From positions 1,922,001 to 1,986,000 of the forward strand of contig JAJFZO010000537.1 in assembly GCA_021397835.1 (NCBI GenBank): a DNA stretch of 64,000 bases, read 5' to 3'. This DNA is from Moringa oleifera (lineage: Eukaryota; Streptophyta; Magnoliopsida; Brassicales; Moringaceae). The translations under genes were made by a program, and so were the position numbers. How positions within the stretch are numbered: position 1 is the first letter of the stretch; every line of letters begins with the position of its first letter. The notes under the pieces are model-generated. The model worked only from the letters and a program-made list of their open reading frames with translations, did no database searches and was not told the origin of the DNA. Below, in pieces: positions 1-11,612 of the stretch.

Positions 1-429
1 GGAGTTAAGGAGGAATTTAAATCAGAATTGGTGAGAGTAAGACCCACATCGAGATTAGTATCAAAAGAAGGATAACCTAGGAAATTAGGATTACTTTTGT
101 GAACTTTAACAATCTAATCTGATGTGAGATAATGCTTGATATTGTGGATATTGGTATGATCTAACATTAAATAAAAAAAAAGTTTAAGTGTTTTCATAGA
201 GGGATTTCTCAGCCTCGTAAGACGTCTTGGGGATCTTTCAAAACACGAGATCAAGATACACATCTTTGTAATTTGTCCAAAAGTACTTCTCCTTCTAAAC
301 TTTGTTCAAGGTCAATGAACCTCCATTGAACAAAGTTAGAGATTGAAACAAAGTACTAGAAGTTAAAGATCAAACTCCTTCTAGTACCCCGATTTTAGAT
401 CAATTTAAAGAATTTGATCGAGATAGTTG
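1..429. other. Non-coding repeat remnant at window edge
   Basis: No open coding frame is visible. The stretch contains a 12-bp perfect inverted repeat (AACTTTGTTCAA at about 299-310, matched by TTGAACAAAGTT at about 326-337) inside a longer imperfect dyad. By position it may be internal sequence of a minus-strand gypsy element whose primer site lies at about 440, with the rest beyond the left edge of the window. Confidence 0.35.
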
Positions 430-655
430 GATAAGAAAGATTTGGAGTCACTACTAATCTTTTTAAGTACAATTGGTCAATATTATATAATAAAACTAAA
501 TTAGTCTTTTATTAAAAAATATAGATTTACGAGTCAATTATGCTTTGAGAAGAATTAACATCCCTAAAACTCCTAAAATTGGTATCAATTTATTCACATT
601 CAAATAAATTTATTACCTAAATAGTAAATGGCTATTCCATTTTTCCTATTTCATC
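430..655 (-). mobile_element. Gypsy PBS/leader and LTR fragment, copy A
   Basis: The plus strand reads TTGGAGTCACTACTAATC near 440-458. This is the reverse complement of a decayed Tat-type primer-binding site, whose usual core is TGGCGACTCC. About 100 bp to the right lies GAAGAATTAACATCCCTA. The same two-part motif recurs at 5840-5995 in the same orientation and at 4785-4975 inverted. I infer the 5' LTR edge of a minus-strand element abutting the truncated pol at 660. The family assignment rests on the PBS resemblance only. Confidence 0.4.
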
Positions 656-659
656 TTAT

Positions 660-3050
660 TGGGCCAGTACATATCTTAAGGATCTGTTGTATATGGCTTT
701 AGCAAACTTGGGGACCTTAAGATCAAAGGGCTTGATAAATATTGCTTGACCTTGTCGAAGGTAGTTTGGCATTTGTGATCCCATGTGCTTAAGTTATGCT
801 TCTTTAAAAACTTACATATTTTATCGAAAATGTTAGGAAGCTGCAAAATGAATCTTGATACAGAATTTAACCTTTCCAAAAATCCTTGCACTTCCTTCAT
901 TATGGTGGGAGACGATAAATTTTAAATTGCTTTGACTTTGTCAGAATTAATCTCAATTCCTTTTTTACTAACCATATATCCTAGCAATTTGCCGGATTTC
1001 ACTCCAAAAGTGCACTTGTTAAGATTTAATCTTAATTTATACTTCTTCATTCTTTCAAAAAAAATTTGAAGATCTTGTATATGATCCTCATCCCTCTTGG
1101 ATTCGCTATCATATCGTCTATATACACCTTAATGGATTTATGCATCATATCATGAGAAAAGGTCACCATGGCACACTAGTATGTTAACCTACATTTTTCA
1201 ATCCACATGGTATCACTTGATAACAAAATGCGCCCTACACAATGATGAAAGTGGTTTTCTTCACATATTCTTCAACCAATAGAATCTGGTTATAACCAGA
1301 ATACCCAGATAGGAAAGAAAACATCTATAATTTTGCTGTATTACTTACCAATGTGTTAATGTCTGGTAGAAAAAAATTTTCTTTCGAGCTAGCTTTGTTC
1401 AAATCTCATTAATCCATGCATATGCTCACTTGTCCATCTTTTTTGGGTACCGGTATAATGTTTGCAACCAATTCTAGGTATTTAGCCATAACAATAAAAC
1501 CCAGATCCAATAATTCTTTGACTTCTTTGTTTATTTTCAATAAGGTATCTGGCTTCATTCTTTTTAATTTTTGTTGTACAGGTAGGCAAGCTGGTTTCAA
1601 AGGTAGACTATGTTCTATTATACTTCTCTCTAACCTTGGCACGTCTTTGTAAGACCATGCAAAAATATCTATATATTCCTTCAATAAATTAGTCAACTCT
1701 TTTTTACAACCAAAAATGTCATTATTCCCACTTTTATTCTTTCTTTTTTTCCTTTATTCCTAGGTTTATTATCTTTATTTCCTATTTACCAGGAAATTTT
1801 TGTTTTTCCTCCCACTCCATTTGTTTTAGAAGTTCAAATAGTAGCTTTTCTCCTCCCTCAATGCATGAATCATCCATTAAACTTAATTCTTCTTCACCTA
1901 AATCCATATTGTGGATACCAGAATGTTTAATAAATGAGTGAATAGTGAATAATGAACATGGAAGTTAGAAAGGAATAATTGATGCGATAGATAGAATCAA
2001 AAGATTCATTTATTGATCAAAATTTGGAATACATTTCTTGAGCTATAGATATAATAGATATTTTAGTGACGGTCCACTTGCCTTTAATATTATCGGAAAG
2101 AATTAAGAGTCATTCCTTATTTGTTCTTATTATTCTCACCACTCGTAATTGCATTAACCTCCATGAATTTTTTTACATTCCATGGTTTATCCCCAAGGAA
2201 ATACCCTACAAATCAAAAGGTTTAAGTGAGGGTTTTACTATAATCGATGACTAGAGCCTCATGTCTTCTGACTTTCTTTGCTTTATTCTCCCTCCACTTT
2301 TTTTTTTCTTGTTGGCATCAGTAGGATGGTAACTAGGCCTTGTCTATCCTTGTTTTTTCTCAAGTTGAAGATGGTTATCACTCTTTGTAATTCTTTACCT
2401 AGGCCTTTTTTTACTACAAACCTTTTCCTCAATGTCTTATTTATTTAAATCTTGTACTCTTTATAATTTGAGGTGGCCATTTCTCATCATGTTCAATTGC
2501 ATTGACAAATTTCAATGAATGGAAACTATTTTCTTCTTTATTAGGAGCTTCAAGATAAGGGACATCCCTAGAGATAAATGTAATGATCTTTTCTTCTCCA
2601 TGTATCCAAACTAATTTATCATTAATAACTAGTTTCACTATCTAATGGAGAGAAGAAGGAACAACCCCACCATGTGGATTCATAGGCAACCCTATAACAA
2701 ATTGAAAGATGCGTAGATATCCATTATTTGAAACTCTAATTGCAGGTTTTTGGCTTAATTTTTAAAAGGAACCTTTTATTTCATATTGATTTTTGTTAAA
2801 AGCTTTTAGGATCATTATTGATTTATATTTGTTGTAACTTGGGCCAATCCATAGCCTTTCCATTATTCGACATGACATCACATTAATAAAGGATCTGTTG
2901 TCTAATAAAACCCGCAAAATAATTTGCCCTTTATAGGACTTGACTATATAGATGTCTTCTTTGATCATCTCCCCTCAAGAGGCAACTCATCATCATTAAA
3001 TGTTATTTAATTGTGTGTTGTGATGTAGTTGCAAAGATTCTCCATCTTGT
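660..3050 (-). pseudogene. Truncated Ty3/gypsy gag-pol remnant (PR, RT, start of RNase H)
   Basis: Decayed polyprotein of a Tat-like gypsy retrotransposon, read right to left. The retropepsin-like domain lies at 2762-2968 and reads LLDNRSF where an active enzyme has D-x-G-S, so the invariant Gly is Arg. A linker follows at 2441-2638 (VNDKLV..GEE type). Reverse transcriptase starts at 1409-1696 (IFAWSYKDVP, then NIIPVPKKDGQ). The YIDD catalytic box at 1113-1124 is intact, and the thumb (KLRLNLNKCTFGV) is at about 1000-1060. The start of the RNase H/connection region (VQGFLERLN..SRFI) is at 676-900. Homology stops abruptly at about 660, so RNase H and integrase are missing, and several frameshifts and stops separate the pieces. 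It is closest in style to the plus-strand element at 56.5-60.6 kb, not to the element in the tandem array. Confidence 0.85.
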
Positions 3051-3265
3051 CAATGGAGACCTTTAAAGGAACATAGGCATTTTTTAGTACTTCAAGCAAG
3101 GATTTTTAGAAATAAGCAAAAAAAAGGTAACTACAGACACCTAATTTTAGCTCTAACTTTTGAGAAAAAAGTTATAAAAAATAATTAAATCTCAATAAGT
3201 CTTTTTAGATTGGGATTATGTTATCAAATTCTAAAATCATATTAAGTCAAGAATAACTTAATAAA
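3051..3265. other. Spacer between gypsy remnant and minisatellite
   Basis: AT-rich sequence with no coding frame. It may be upstream gag or leader sequence of the minus-strand gypsy remnant, but nothing in it is recognisable. Confidence 0.3.
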
Positions 3266-3600
3266 CCTACCCTGATGTAAGGTTAAAAGTAGAATGATGA
3301 GCAAACCTTGATATCAAGTCAGGTGTAGAATGATGAACACACCTTGATGTTAGGTCGGGAGTATAATGATGAATACATACCGATGTCAAGTCGGAAGCAT
3401 AATTATAAACATCAATGTAAGCACGAGTGAACTAAACATACCCCGATGTAAGATCGGGAGTAAAATAATAAACATACTCTAACTTAAGCTATAGAGTAGG
3501 CTAATAAAGATAACCCAATGTCACATTGGAAGTAAATTCATAAGTATATCTCGATGCTAGATTGGGACTAGATTCTTAAATACCGTAATGACATCAAACA
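3266..3600. repeat. Degenerate ~36-bp minisatellite with dyad units
   Basis: Units start near 3271, 3306, 3342 and 3379 (spacings 35-37 bp), with further related units near 3440, 3515 and 3550 at looser spacing. The core reads CCGATGT-N2-AGGTCGGG followed by AGTAGAATGATGAAC. Within each core the two ends are complementary (CCGA with TCGG), so every unit can form a small hairpin. Isolated decayed units continue to about 3775. Confidence 0.7.
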
Positions 3601-3873
3601 TGAGCTCATGTTTATCCCAATGTAATCAATCCTGACTTTACATAAGATTTCAAGATGTGATCCTCAAACTGGTGATAGAATGGTAGCATAATAGTAAATC
3701 TATGTCAAATCAATAACATTATAATAAAGTAATAAAACCAATGTTAGATTGGTAAATAAGTAAACTCGATGATAGATCGATATAAAAGAATGTTAATGAA
3801 ATGACATTTATGATTTTAGGTGTAAGACATCATAGTTGACCTCTTGATCAAGTCAAAATCGAAGACTCAATGA

Positions 3874-4108
3874 GATGTGATTAATTCTGCTCTTACATCA
3901 TATTTTTTTCTCAATGTGATTGACTTTACTCTCACATCTACTTTATTTTTTTTCTAGTGTGATTGATTATACTTTCACATCTACATCATTTCTTTATGAT
4001 GCAATTGATTCTACTCTTATATCATTTTCTTCCCGATGTGATGAACTTCAATCTCACATTAAGTTATAGGTATTACAACTCCCGATGTGGTAGACCTCGA
4101 CATCACGT
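3874..4108. repeat. Degenerate ~42-bp minisatellite with hairpin units
   Basis: Six units begin at about 3874, 3914, 3956, 3998, 4035 and 4084. The consensus is GATGTGATTGACTTTACTCT followed by CACATC. The ends GATGTGA and TCACATC are reverse complements about 11-13 bases apart, so the array is a row of potential stem-loops. Its sequence differs from the array just to the left, although both use a GATGT core. Confidence 0.7.
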
Positions 4109-4950
4109 AGGGCTAATTTTTAGGGTATGAGCAAGCTAATTTTACATTTTGAAGAATCTATGCATCTTTATTTCTACATCTTTGTATTTTTACATTGTTG
4201 CATTTCTACAGCTCTACATTATTACTTTTCTCAAATGCATAGGCTAGCCTATTGAAATTTAAAATCTCTCCCTAGGAAGCTTCTCAAAGTATATTCACTT
4301 GTTGTTTGGTAAAGATACAACATACAAATTATATTAAACGTATTGTTCATTCTGTTTATCTATTTTATAGAAATGAATAAAAGAATATTTATTTCTAAAT
4401 GTTTGTATTTGTTGTTTACTATTCATTAGATCTGATATTGTAAATTCTATGATGCATTTCATATTTTTTTAAAATTATTTCGAATAAAAAAATTTGATGA
4501 AGTTCATATTTTGCTATCTAAATTAAAATATATTGGCTTTCTTAGAATTGAAGATCTAATATAAACTAGACTGAAATTCTTGCATAAAATAAAATAACAA
4601 ATTTGTTTTGAGTATTGTTGCATTTTGATTAAGTCTAGTATAGCTTTCCTTAAAATTTTGAGATCAAGCAAAGGCTAATTTATATATATATATCTATATA
4701 TATATATATAATACCTATTCATTATACTTTGGGATCAATATCAAATTATTACGATTCAAAATACAAAATCATCATGTTTAAATGGTATCAATTCTTGGGT
4801 GCTTGTAGGATGTTAATTCTTCCCTACATGTAACTGACTACTTATCTTACATCCTTAGGTGAAATAAATCAATGCCTGTTTTTTAATAGAGTTTTTTTTT
4901 TTTCAAAAGAAAAAAGTTTTCAATCGAAATTAACGGTCAATCACATCATA
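4109..4950 (+). mobile_element. Possible LTR of a plus-strand gypsy element
   Basis: AT-rich and non-coding, containing a (TA)n tract at about 4681-4711. The right part (about 4785-4950) is the inverted counterpart of the leader motifs at 430-600 and 5840-5995 and ends at a PBS-like site. If that site is real, this sequence and perhaps the minisatellites to its left are LTR. The left LTR edge and a partner LTR were not found. Confidence 0.3.
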
Positions 4951-4954
4951 AAAA

Positions 4955-4975
4955 AGATTGATAGTGACTCTTTAT
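4955..4975 (+). other. PBS-like site, inverted copy B
   Basis: GATAGTGACTC on the plus strand matches, with mismatches, the TGGCGACTCC core of Tat-type primer-binding sites. It is the inverted equivalent of the sites near 440 and 5848, and its internal side would lie to the right. Confidence 0.35.
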
Positions 4976-5839
4976 TTTTCTTTATTTATCAAAAGAATTT
5001 TCAAAATAAAAAACAAATCTCATATTCAAGCTTTTCACCAAGAAAAAGTTTAGTTTTGATATTAGCCTGACCTTCAAACCATATAAATCTCGATCTTAAC
5101 ATTCACAAGATCAAATCTATTGATGTTTCAAGTTTTGTCCCTTGAAAGCCATGAGATCAATAAAGATGCCTTACTTCACTTGAAATGATAATGAGAAACA
5201 AGTTTCCTAACACCATTTCATGTGCACATAATAAACATAAGCAAAGTTAGTTCTTAAAAAAAAAAAAAACACATCTATCATCACATTCATGTCTTGGATC
5301 GACATACAAGTCCACATCAACATGAGATTTTACCAAAAGATTAAGTCTTGTGGCAAGGCTTAGCCTATAAGATTGTCAAGTCATCCTTTTCACCAGATGT
5401 GTGATTAGGGTGATATTGATATCATCAACATCGCACATGCACTATGATAAACATTAATTGGTGATCTCATGAATACTATGATACTCAAAATTTAAACTTA
5501 GTGGAAGAGATGTATCGCACACACAGAGGCTAGGTACCCACTTGATTGCTTGCATTCTCAATCCCTTTGGAAAAAGATGTCGGCCTCATAAGACCTGGCT
5601 CAGGTATGAAGCCTATGCATATGAATGACGCAGTGAATTATGTGTAAGGTCTTCCTAGTTTACAAACAGTACAAATAGTAAAACACAATAAGTAATAACA
5701 TATACAAACAGATTCATAAATTGTAAATACAATAATATTAAGCCATAATCCTACTCATTACTTGGCTCAACTCTCTAAATTATCCACAGTGCAATTACCA
5801 TCTATGATAACCAAAATCACTTTTATGTTTTCTAGTAAT
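4976..5839. other. Non-coding retroelement leader-like sequence between two facing PBS motifs
   Basis: No usable reading frame. It is bounded by PBS-like motifs that point toward each other (plus at 4955, minus at 5848). It could be the merged leader remnants of two elements or a solo-LTR recombination product. Confidence 0.3.
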
Positions 5840-5995
5840 GACTTGGTTTATAGTTTAGGAATCACCACCAATTCAACTGAGGCAGAATTGATACCTATCA
5901 AGACTAAAGCTACTATGCTACTTGACTAGAGATTTTAAATCGAGAGTTGATTATACTTAAGGAAAAATTAACATCCCTTTACACCCAAAATTGGA
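5840..5995 (-). mobile_element. Gypsy PBS/leader motif, copy C
   Basis: GTTTAGGAATCACCACCAAT near 5846-5866 and AAAATTAACATCCCTTTACA near 5963-5982 align with the copy at 430-600 in the same orientation. The first motif keeps the CACC of the canonical GGAGTCGCCACC better than copy A does. Confidence 0.4.
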
Positions 5996-8940
5996 ATCGG
6001 TTAAATAAGCTCTATGGTTGCTTATTTAACTTTCTTAATTATGTGATAATAAAGAAGAATCATGATGCAGAAGCAAAGGTTTCAAGAATCCGCTCTTGCT
6101 TCATTTATTTACCCGAAAAAATTTTAAAGAAAGCTTTGACAAAGTTATTGCTATTGCCTAAGTTCTTTAAAAAATAATTTATGAATTTAAAAATAGAAAG
6201 AGATTGAGATCAAGCAATTATTATGACTTATTTCTATTAAAATTATTTGGAGAGAATTAAGAAGTGAGCTCTTGTTTCATTCTTCCATCCACAAAAATAT
6301 GTTTCTTTCAAAATAGAATGACAAGTCATAGTAAATTTAACTAAATAAAGAGTACAATAGAGATTACATGGTAATATACACCAAAGATGAATAATTTTCT
6401 GATGAATCTTCAATTCCAAGGTTGCTTCATTGAGGAATCATCAAATTAATATCACGTTCAAATTTTTGTAAAGAATTTAAATGCATTTATAATGAATTTA
6501 AACATAATAATACCTGCTCATAGAAATGTCTAACCAACATAGACTTTTTCTTCTTCTTAAACTTGGCAAAATCTCGCTAGGGAACACTTAAGAAATTCTT
6601 GTAAAAACTCTTGAAAAGTTCTCAAGAACTCTCCAGCTCTCTAAGCACTAATTTTATACTAATGGTCGAGAAGAAGTCCAGAATTCTTTGAGTGTTCTAT
6701 CATTTTATAAGGGATTATCTCACTCAAATTTTATAAAATGTGAGTTGATGAGGGGACCATTAGGTGTCAAACGGTTCTTAAGGGTGAATTAAGCATAACA
6801 TTTTCTATCTTGCACTTAAGTGAATCAAGCCTTGAGTGCATCATCCTCTATAAAATGTCTCTACTTTCACCATACTCACATACCATGATTATAGGCACAC
6901 ATATAGTCATATATATATTGATATGTTTAAATGTGTAAACTATGCACTTAATGCATATTGAAAATTGCTATGTATATATGACATGAATTCTAAAAGATTA
7001 TTTTCAATATTTAAAGGTGTGTTAGGGATGCTATAAATTACATAAATTATAGAAAGTGAACTAAAATTTTATGTGGGCTAAAAGATAATAAGATAAAGTA
7101 AGATAGTAAGTGGATGCATGAACTAAGGCATTTAGTAATTTTATCAAAACTTTAGATGCACCAAGTAAATAATAATCATCTCAACCTTCTTCTTTCTTAA
7201 AAACTATATCTCTAAAAATTGAATAAAATATCTCTAGCTACATGTTTGTTACGTGACAATTAGAGGAAGGAAAGACAAGGAAAGAAGAGAACTAAAGAAA
7301 AAAGACAAGCAAGTTGATGATAAGTGAAAAGTGATTCAGATTAATTCAGAGGACAATTACAAGGTAAAGAAAGGCAAAAAGGAGCAATTTGCATAAAGTT
7401 AAAACTTTTAAAGCTATAAAAGGTAAGTATGAGCAAATTATATAGTTGAATGTGTAAAAAAAAGGTTGTATATTTGAGTTATGAAATGGATGATGTTTTG
7501 AAATGTTGTTTAAACATTTAAAAGTATGCTTGATTTTTGGATGAGCACTTGTATAACTAAATAAAAAGATGGTAAAAAAGTTATGACTTACTTGATAAGC
7601 TACGTTAGTCCATACATTACATGAGATACTCCATTAACTAAAGGTCGATGACATGGAATCATTTTCTTTGGCCATGAGCCTATGATATGAAAAATACATA
7701 AATAAGATTATGATCTTATGAATCAATATGTTCATATAGAATTTTTAGAGCATTTGCTTATCTTGTCGATCACAACATAAAAAGAGAATGACATTGTATA
7801 TCACTTGCATATGTTTGTTTATACTTGATCTTTGATAGGTATGGATAACATGTCTAGTAGTAACTTGTGATTTTGGGAATATGTTTGGCATGATTAATTG
7901 TTGTTATATGATTGAACTTATTGAGTTATGACTTACTAAATTGCAAATAAATTTTGGATTAGTGAAGTTATAAAGTGAAGTCCTCAACAAACTCTAAAAT
8001 CCCGATGAAGTACAGGTCAATAGCCTATCCTCTTTTATGTTCTCTCATCTTGAGCGCTTTTATATGCCTAGTACTGATAAAGAGTTTTGTATTTATGTAT
8101 ATATAGCGAAAGGGTTAAGATATATGATGAAAAGAACACTTTTTTTTTTATTTTGTAGACTAACTTACTTATATAATATATGAATGTCGACTCTCTTCAT
8201 ATGAACATGTTTTGAAGGCCATATGTTTATGGTATTCGAATTAAAAAAAAATGATGATCATCGACAGTGACTTAACATGATATATATATATATATATATA
8301 TATGTAAGTCAAGTTCTTTTCACTTTATAGTAAAATTTCCCACTCATCTTGAAATACCAAGAATAACCCCTTCACAGATATTCTAAAACCTCTTCTTTTT
8401 AGACTTTATCAACATCGCATCACTTTATTGTGATGACTTTAGAACTTGAACTATGAAAGTGACCTCTGATAACTTAAGTTTAGCAATAACTTTTAAGTTT
8501 TATTATCCTGATGTGCTATGATCGAGATTATAATAAGTCAAGGTCAATCAAACTTGACTACCTTTTTCTCATAACTTCTTTATAGAGCAAGTTAGGAGAA
8601 GAGTAGGTTGTGCCAGGAGTAAAGTAGAATGAGACTTATGAAGTAGTAGGTCAAAGCTAAATCTTCATTTTTCTTCATCAATCAAAGGTCAAACCGCATT
8701 GGTTTACTAGATAGATTTATCAACCTTTACTTTTAAAAACGGTTCATGAATGTATTAGTTGTCCCTCTTCACCTTTCTCTCTCTTCATGCTTTTTCATCT
8801 TTTAAAGCTAACTTCAAACAAAAACCCATTCACTTCGTCTTTTTCATAGCCTTTACCCTCTACAAACTTTTTCCTCAAGCTTAAACATCCTAATCTCGAA
8901 CTTTTAATTAGTGAGTTCATTTTTTTTTCATTTTTTACTT
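5996..8940. other. AT-rich spacer without genes
   Basis: No coding region is supported. It holds a purine-rich stretch at about 7261-7395, a (TA)n run at about 8281-8303, and pyrimidine-rich sequence at about 8760-8890 that could be the leader of the broken ORF to its right. The segment 6540-6870 (CTCTCTAAGCACTAA and neighbours) has the look of LTR sequence but no boundary was found. Confidence 0.4.
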
Positions 8941-8950
8941 TTAAATACCC

Positions 8951-10660
8951 ATGGCTCTAAACCTAGGTCCTTTTGTGTATAAAGAATATGATTTAGAATG
9001 GACTTACTTTATTCTTAATTTTGTTGAATAAAATATCCCTAGTGAATTTGACCATCCTTGGTCACATCACAAGGGTTAGAATATTGTTTTTGAAGATTCA
9101 ATTAGCAGGGCTTTGAATCCACACCCTCATCCATTCTTTTTAAATATATGCAAACTCACTAGGGTTGTCTTTCCTAGTTTTTCCTTAAAGCCTCAAGAAT
9201 AATGGTCACTTTTATAGATAAAACGCTTGATTTAAGATGTTTTGACTTATTCTCATATGTGATGAGTAAATTCTTTAAATTCATGACCAATAGGGATATA
9301 AGCGATCCAAAAATATGTTTTATTACTGTTGTAGCCTTCTCAAGGATTTTAAAAAGGAATTTTCTTTAACTAACAAAGGATAGATTGAAAAGTATTTTTG
9401 GGGATCTTAACCTAGAATGTATCCTGACCTTGAACTATAGACTACAAGCCTTAACAAAAGTCTTCACACTCTTAAATTAAATGACAATGACAAAGTTGTG
9501 TACAGTTTACTTAATAAGCATATAAGTAAGGATAATATTAGGAAATGCATGACTAAAGAGTAAATTGCTTGCTAAGATAAATAAATCTAGCAATATGTTT
9601 ATTTTACCTTTCAAGTCTTCAAGTTTTGAATTTAGTAGAAACTAAAAACATAGTAAAGTCTAAGCCTAACCCAAAATCTTTATCTAGTTTTGAACCTTTT
9701 TCTAGCTTATCTGATAAATCCCAATTTGCATCTTCTAATTTTGACAAGTCATAAACTCTTGATCTCTGAAATCTCGATGTGGATCAAGTAACTAAGCATG
9801 TAAACCCTAATGTGTTAAACATCGATCTCGATCGCCCCTCACTAGTAAACCTTGAGATAGTTGCAACACCCAACCATCCACAATTCCTTATCTTTGATAA
9901 TTTCAATTTTCCCTTAGAATCCCCAAATAATCAAGTAGCCTTTTATCCTAAATCTACACGTAACACTTCACCAACTCCTTCTTCAAGTTATCTACATTTC
10001 TTTTAAATTCCATTTACTTATCATACTTTTGTTTCGTTTCTCAAATACTTTGGTCTTTTATAGCTTCCAAAAACATGCCTTTCAAGAAGCTTCCTTATGT
10101 GGATGAATTATGAATGATGCCTTCAAGCACATTTTGCAACAAGCTCGTTCAAGTAATGTCGCACCTCTTACACCTTCCACTGTAAAATCCCAAACTTTAG
10201 CTCTTACTCCTCCACCTAAAGATAAAAGGCAAAGTCCTAGCTTCATCCTTTAAACACCATAAAAAAACATGCCTTTTCCTTTCCCTATGGGCCTTCTGCC
10301 AAAAGAGCTCATGTAGCACCTGCACTTCTATTTTTAATGTTTGATAATCTAACTCCTCATAAAATAAAGGTTCCCTGAGCACTTTACCCTATTTCCTCTA
10401 CCTATTTTCCCCTTATAGATGACATTGACAACTTCTTACCCCATTGAAATGTCCTTGAAACTAGTTCCACAAAATTTGATGCCCATTTAGCCCATGAATT
10501 CATCAAGAAGTCCATTTTATTTGCTGACTTAGAGGAGTATATAAAGAAACATAATAATGTTTTCTTGAGCCAAGCCACCTTGGTATCGAATGATGTAAGA
10601 GTTATTTCTTTTGAATTAATTTACGTTTTTGGCTCACCATTCTCCTTTCCATGTGTAGTC
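8951..10660 (+). pseudogene. Broken plus-strand coding remnant, family not recognised
   Basis: An ATG at about 8951 (MALNLGPFVYKEYD) follows a pyrimidine-rich leader and opens a frame interrupted by many stops and frame changes. Coding-like pieces include FFLNICKLTRVVFPSFSLKP (about 9140-9200), FMTNRDISDPKICFITVVAF (about 9280-9340), an open segment at 9779-10006 rich in Pro, Asn and Ser, and LEEYIKKHNNVFLSQ (about 10520-10580). Composition is more even than in the AT-rich sequence around it. It could be a decayed accessory ORF of a retroelement or a transposon-derived plant protein. I cannot name a family, and no polymerase sequence is next to it. Confidence 0.35.
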
Positions 10661-11600
10661 CAACCAAAGATAGGCAATTGTCACTAAGGAATTGTCTTCT
10701 ATTTCTTCATTAACCTTTATTTATATAAGATTTATTGATTTCTTTTTTTAGTTATGTTCTTCCAATATTTTAAAAGACGTATTTTTCCAATTATAAAAAC
10801 GTATGAACTTTTAAAAGGATTGCCTGGCATTGAACCTCATTGTGTAGGATTTTATTGATTTCCCTTTTAGGTCATTTAATGGGCTACATAAACCAAGATA
10901 ATCCTAAGGAAAAAAAGGGAACCACTTTATAGATGGCAAGAGGCGTGACCATGTTCTAGGAAAAAACTCGTGAGTATCATGGTTTTCTATTCTTTAATTA
11001 AGTGAAACCATTTTTAGGAAAAGACAATAAATTTAAGATGTATTTAAGAGTAAAAGAGACAATGATTCAAAAAAAATAGTGTTTCGTTTGAGGCAAAAGG
11101 GGCATTTTTGAAAAGAACACTTCTGGCAAGTTAAATGAAGAGATTTGGAGCTTCTTACTCTTTTTTTTTTCTCTCCATTTTCCTTCTCGTTCTTCCTCGT
11201 CCCTTGCATTGATCATTTGGGTTTTGTTTAAGGTAATAATTTTAGTTGTTTTATGATTATTAGTAATATTGAGATTTTCTTTACTTAAAATGTTATTCCA
11301 AGGATTATATTTCTTTTGACCTAAAAGGAAGAAAATATATAAAAAAGTCTCTCTTACAAAGAAGAAATGTAAGCCACAATGATGTTAGAATATCAACTTT
11401 ATTTTTCTATTGACTTTAATTAGCATTTATACTGTTACTACTAATAATACTTTATTTATTTAAATATACATTTTACGTTATCTTAATTATGTAATTACTG
11501 TTCTATTATTAATGCTTACTTTATTTATTTTTTTAATATGTCATTTATTGCTCCAACATTATTCATATTTCTTTATTATAATTTAAATATCATAATGAAG
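10661..11600. other. AT-rich non-coding spacer
   Basis: No gene or clear repeat. A pyrimidine-rich patch lies at about 11150-11215. From about 11390 the sequence grades into the tandem array that follows. Confidence 0.4.
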
Positions 11601-11612
11601 TGTGTCTTCTTA

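Noticed and set aside
3266..4108. CRISPR-like array of repeats and spacers
   Set aside because: Repeats are degenerate, spacing drifts, spacers are not unique units, and the genome is a plant's. These are minisatellites.
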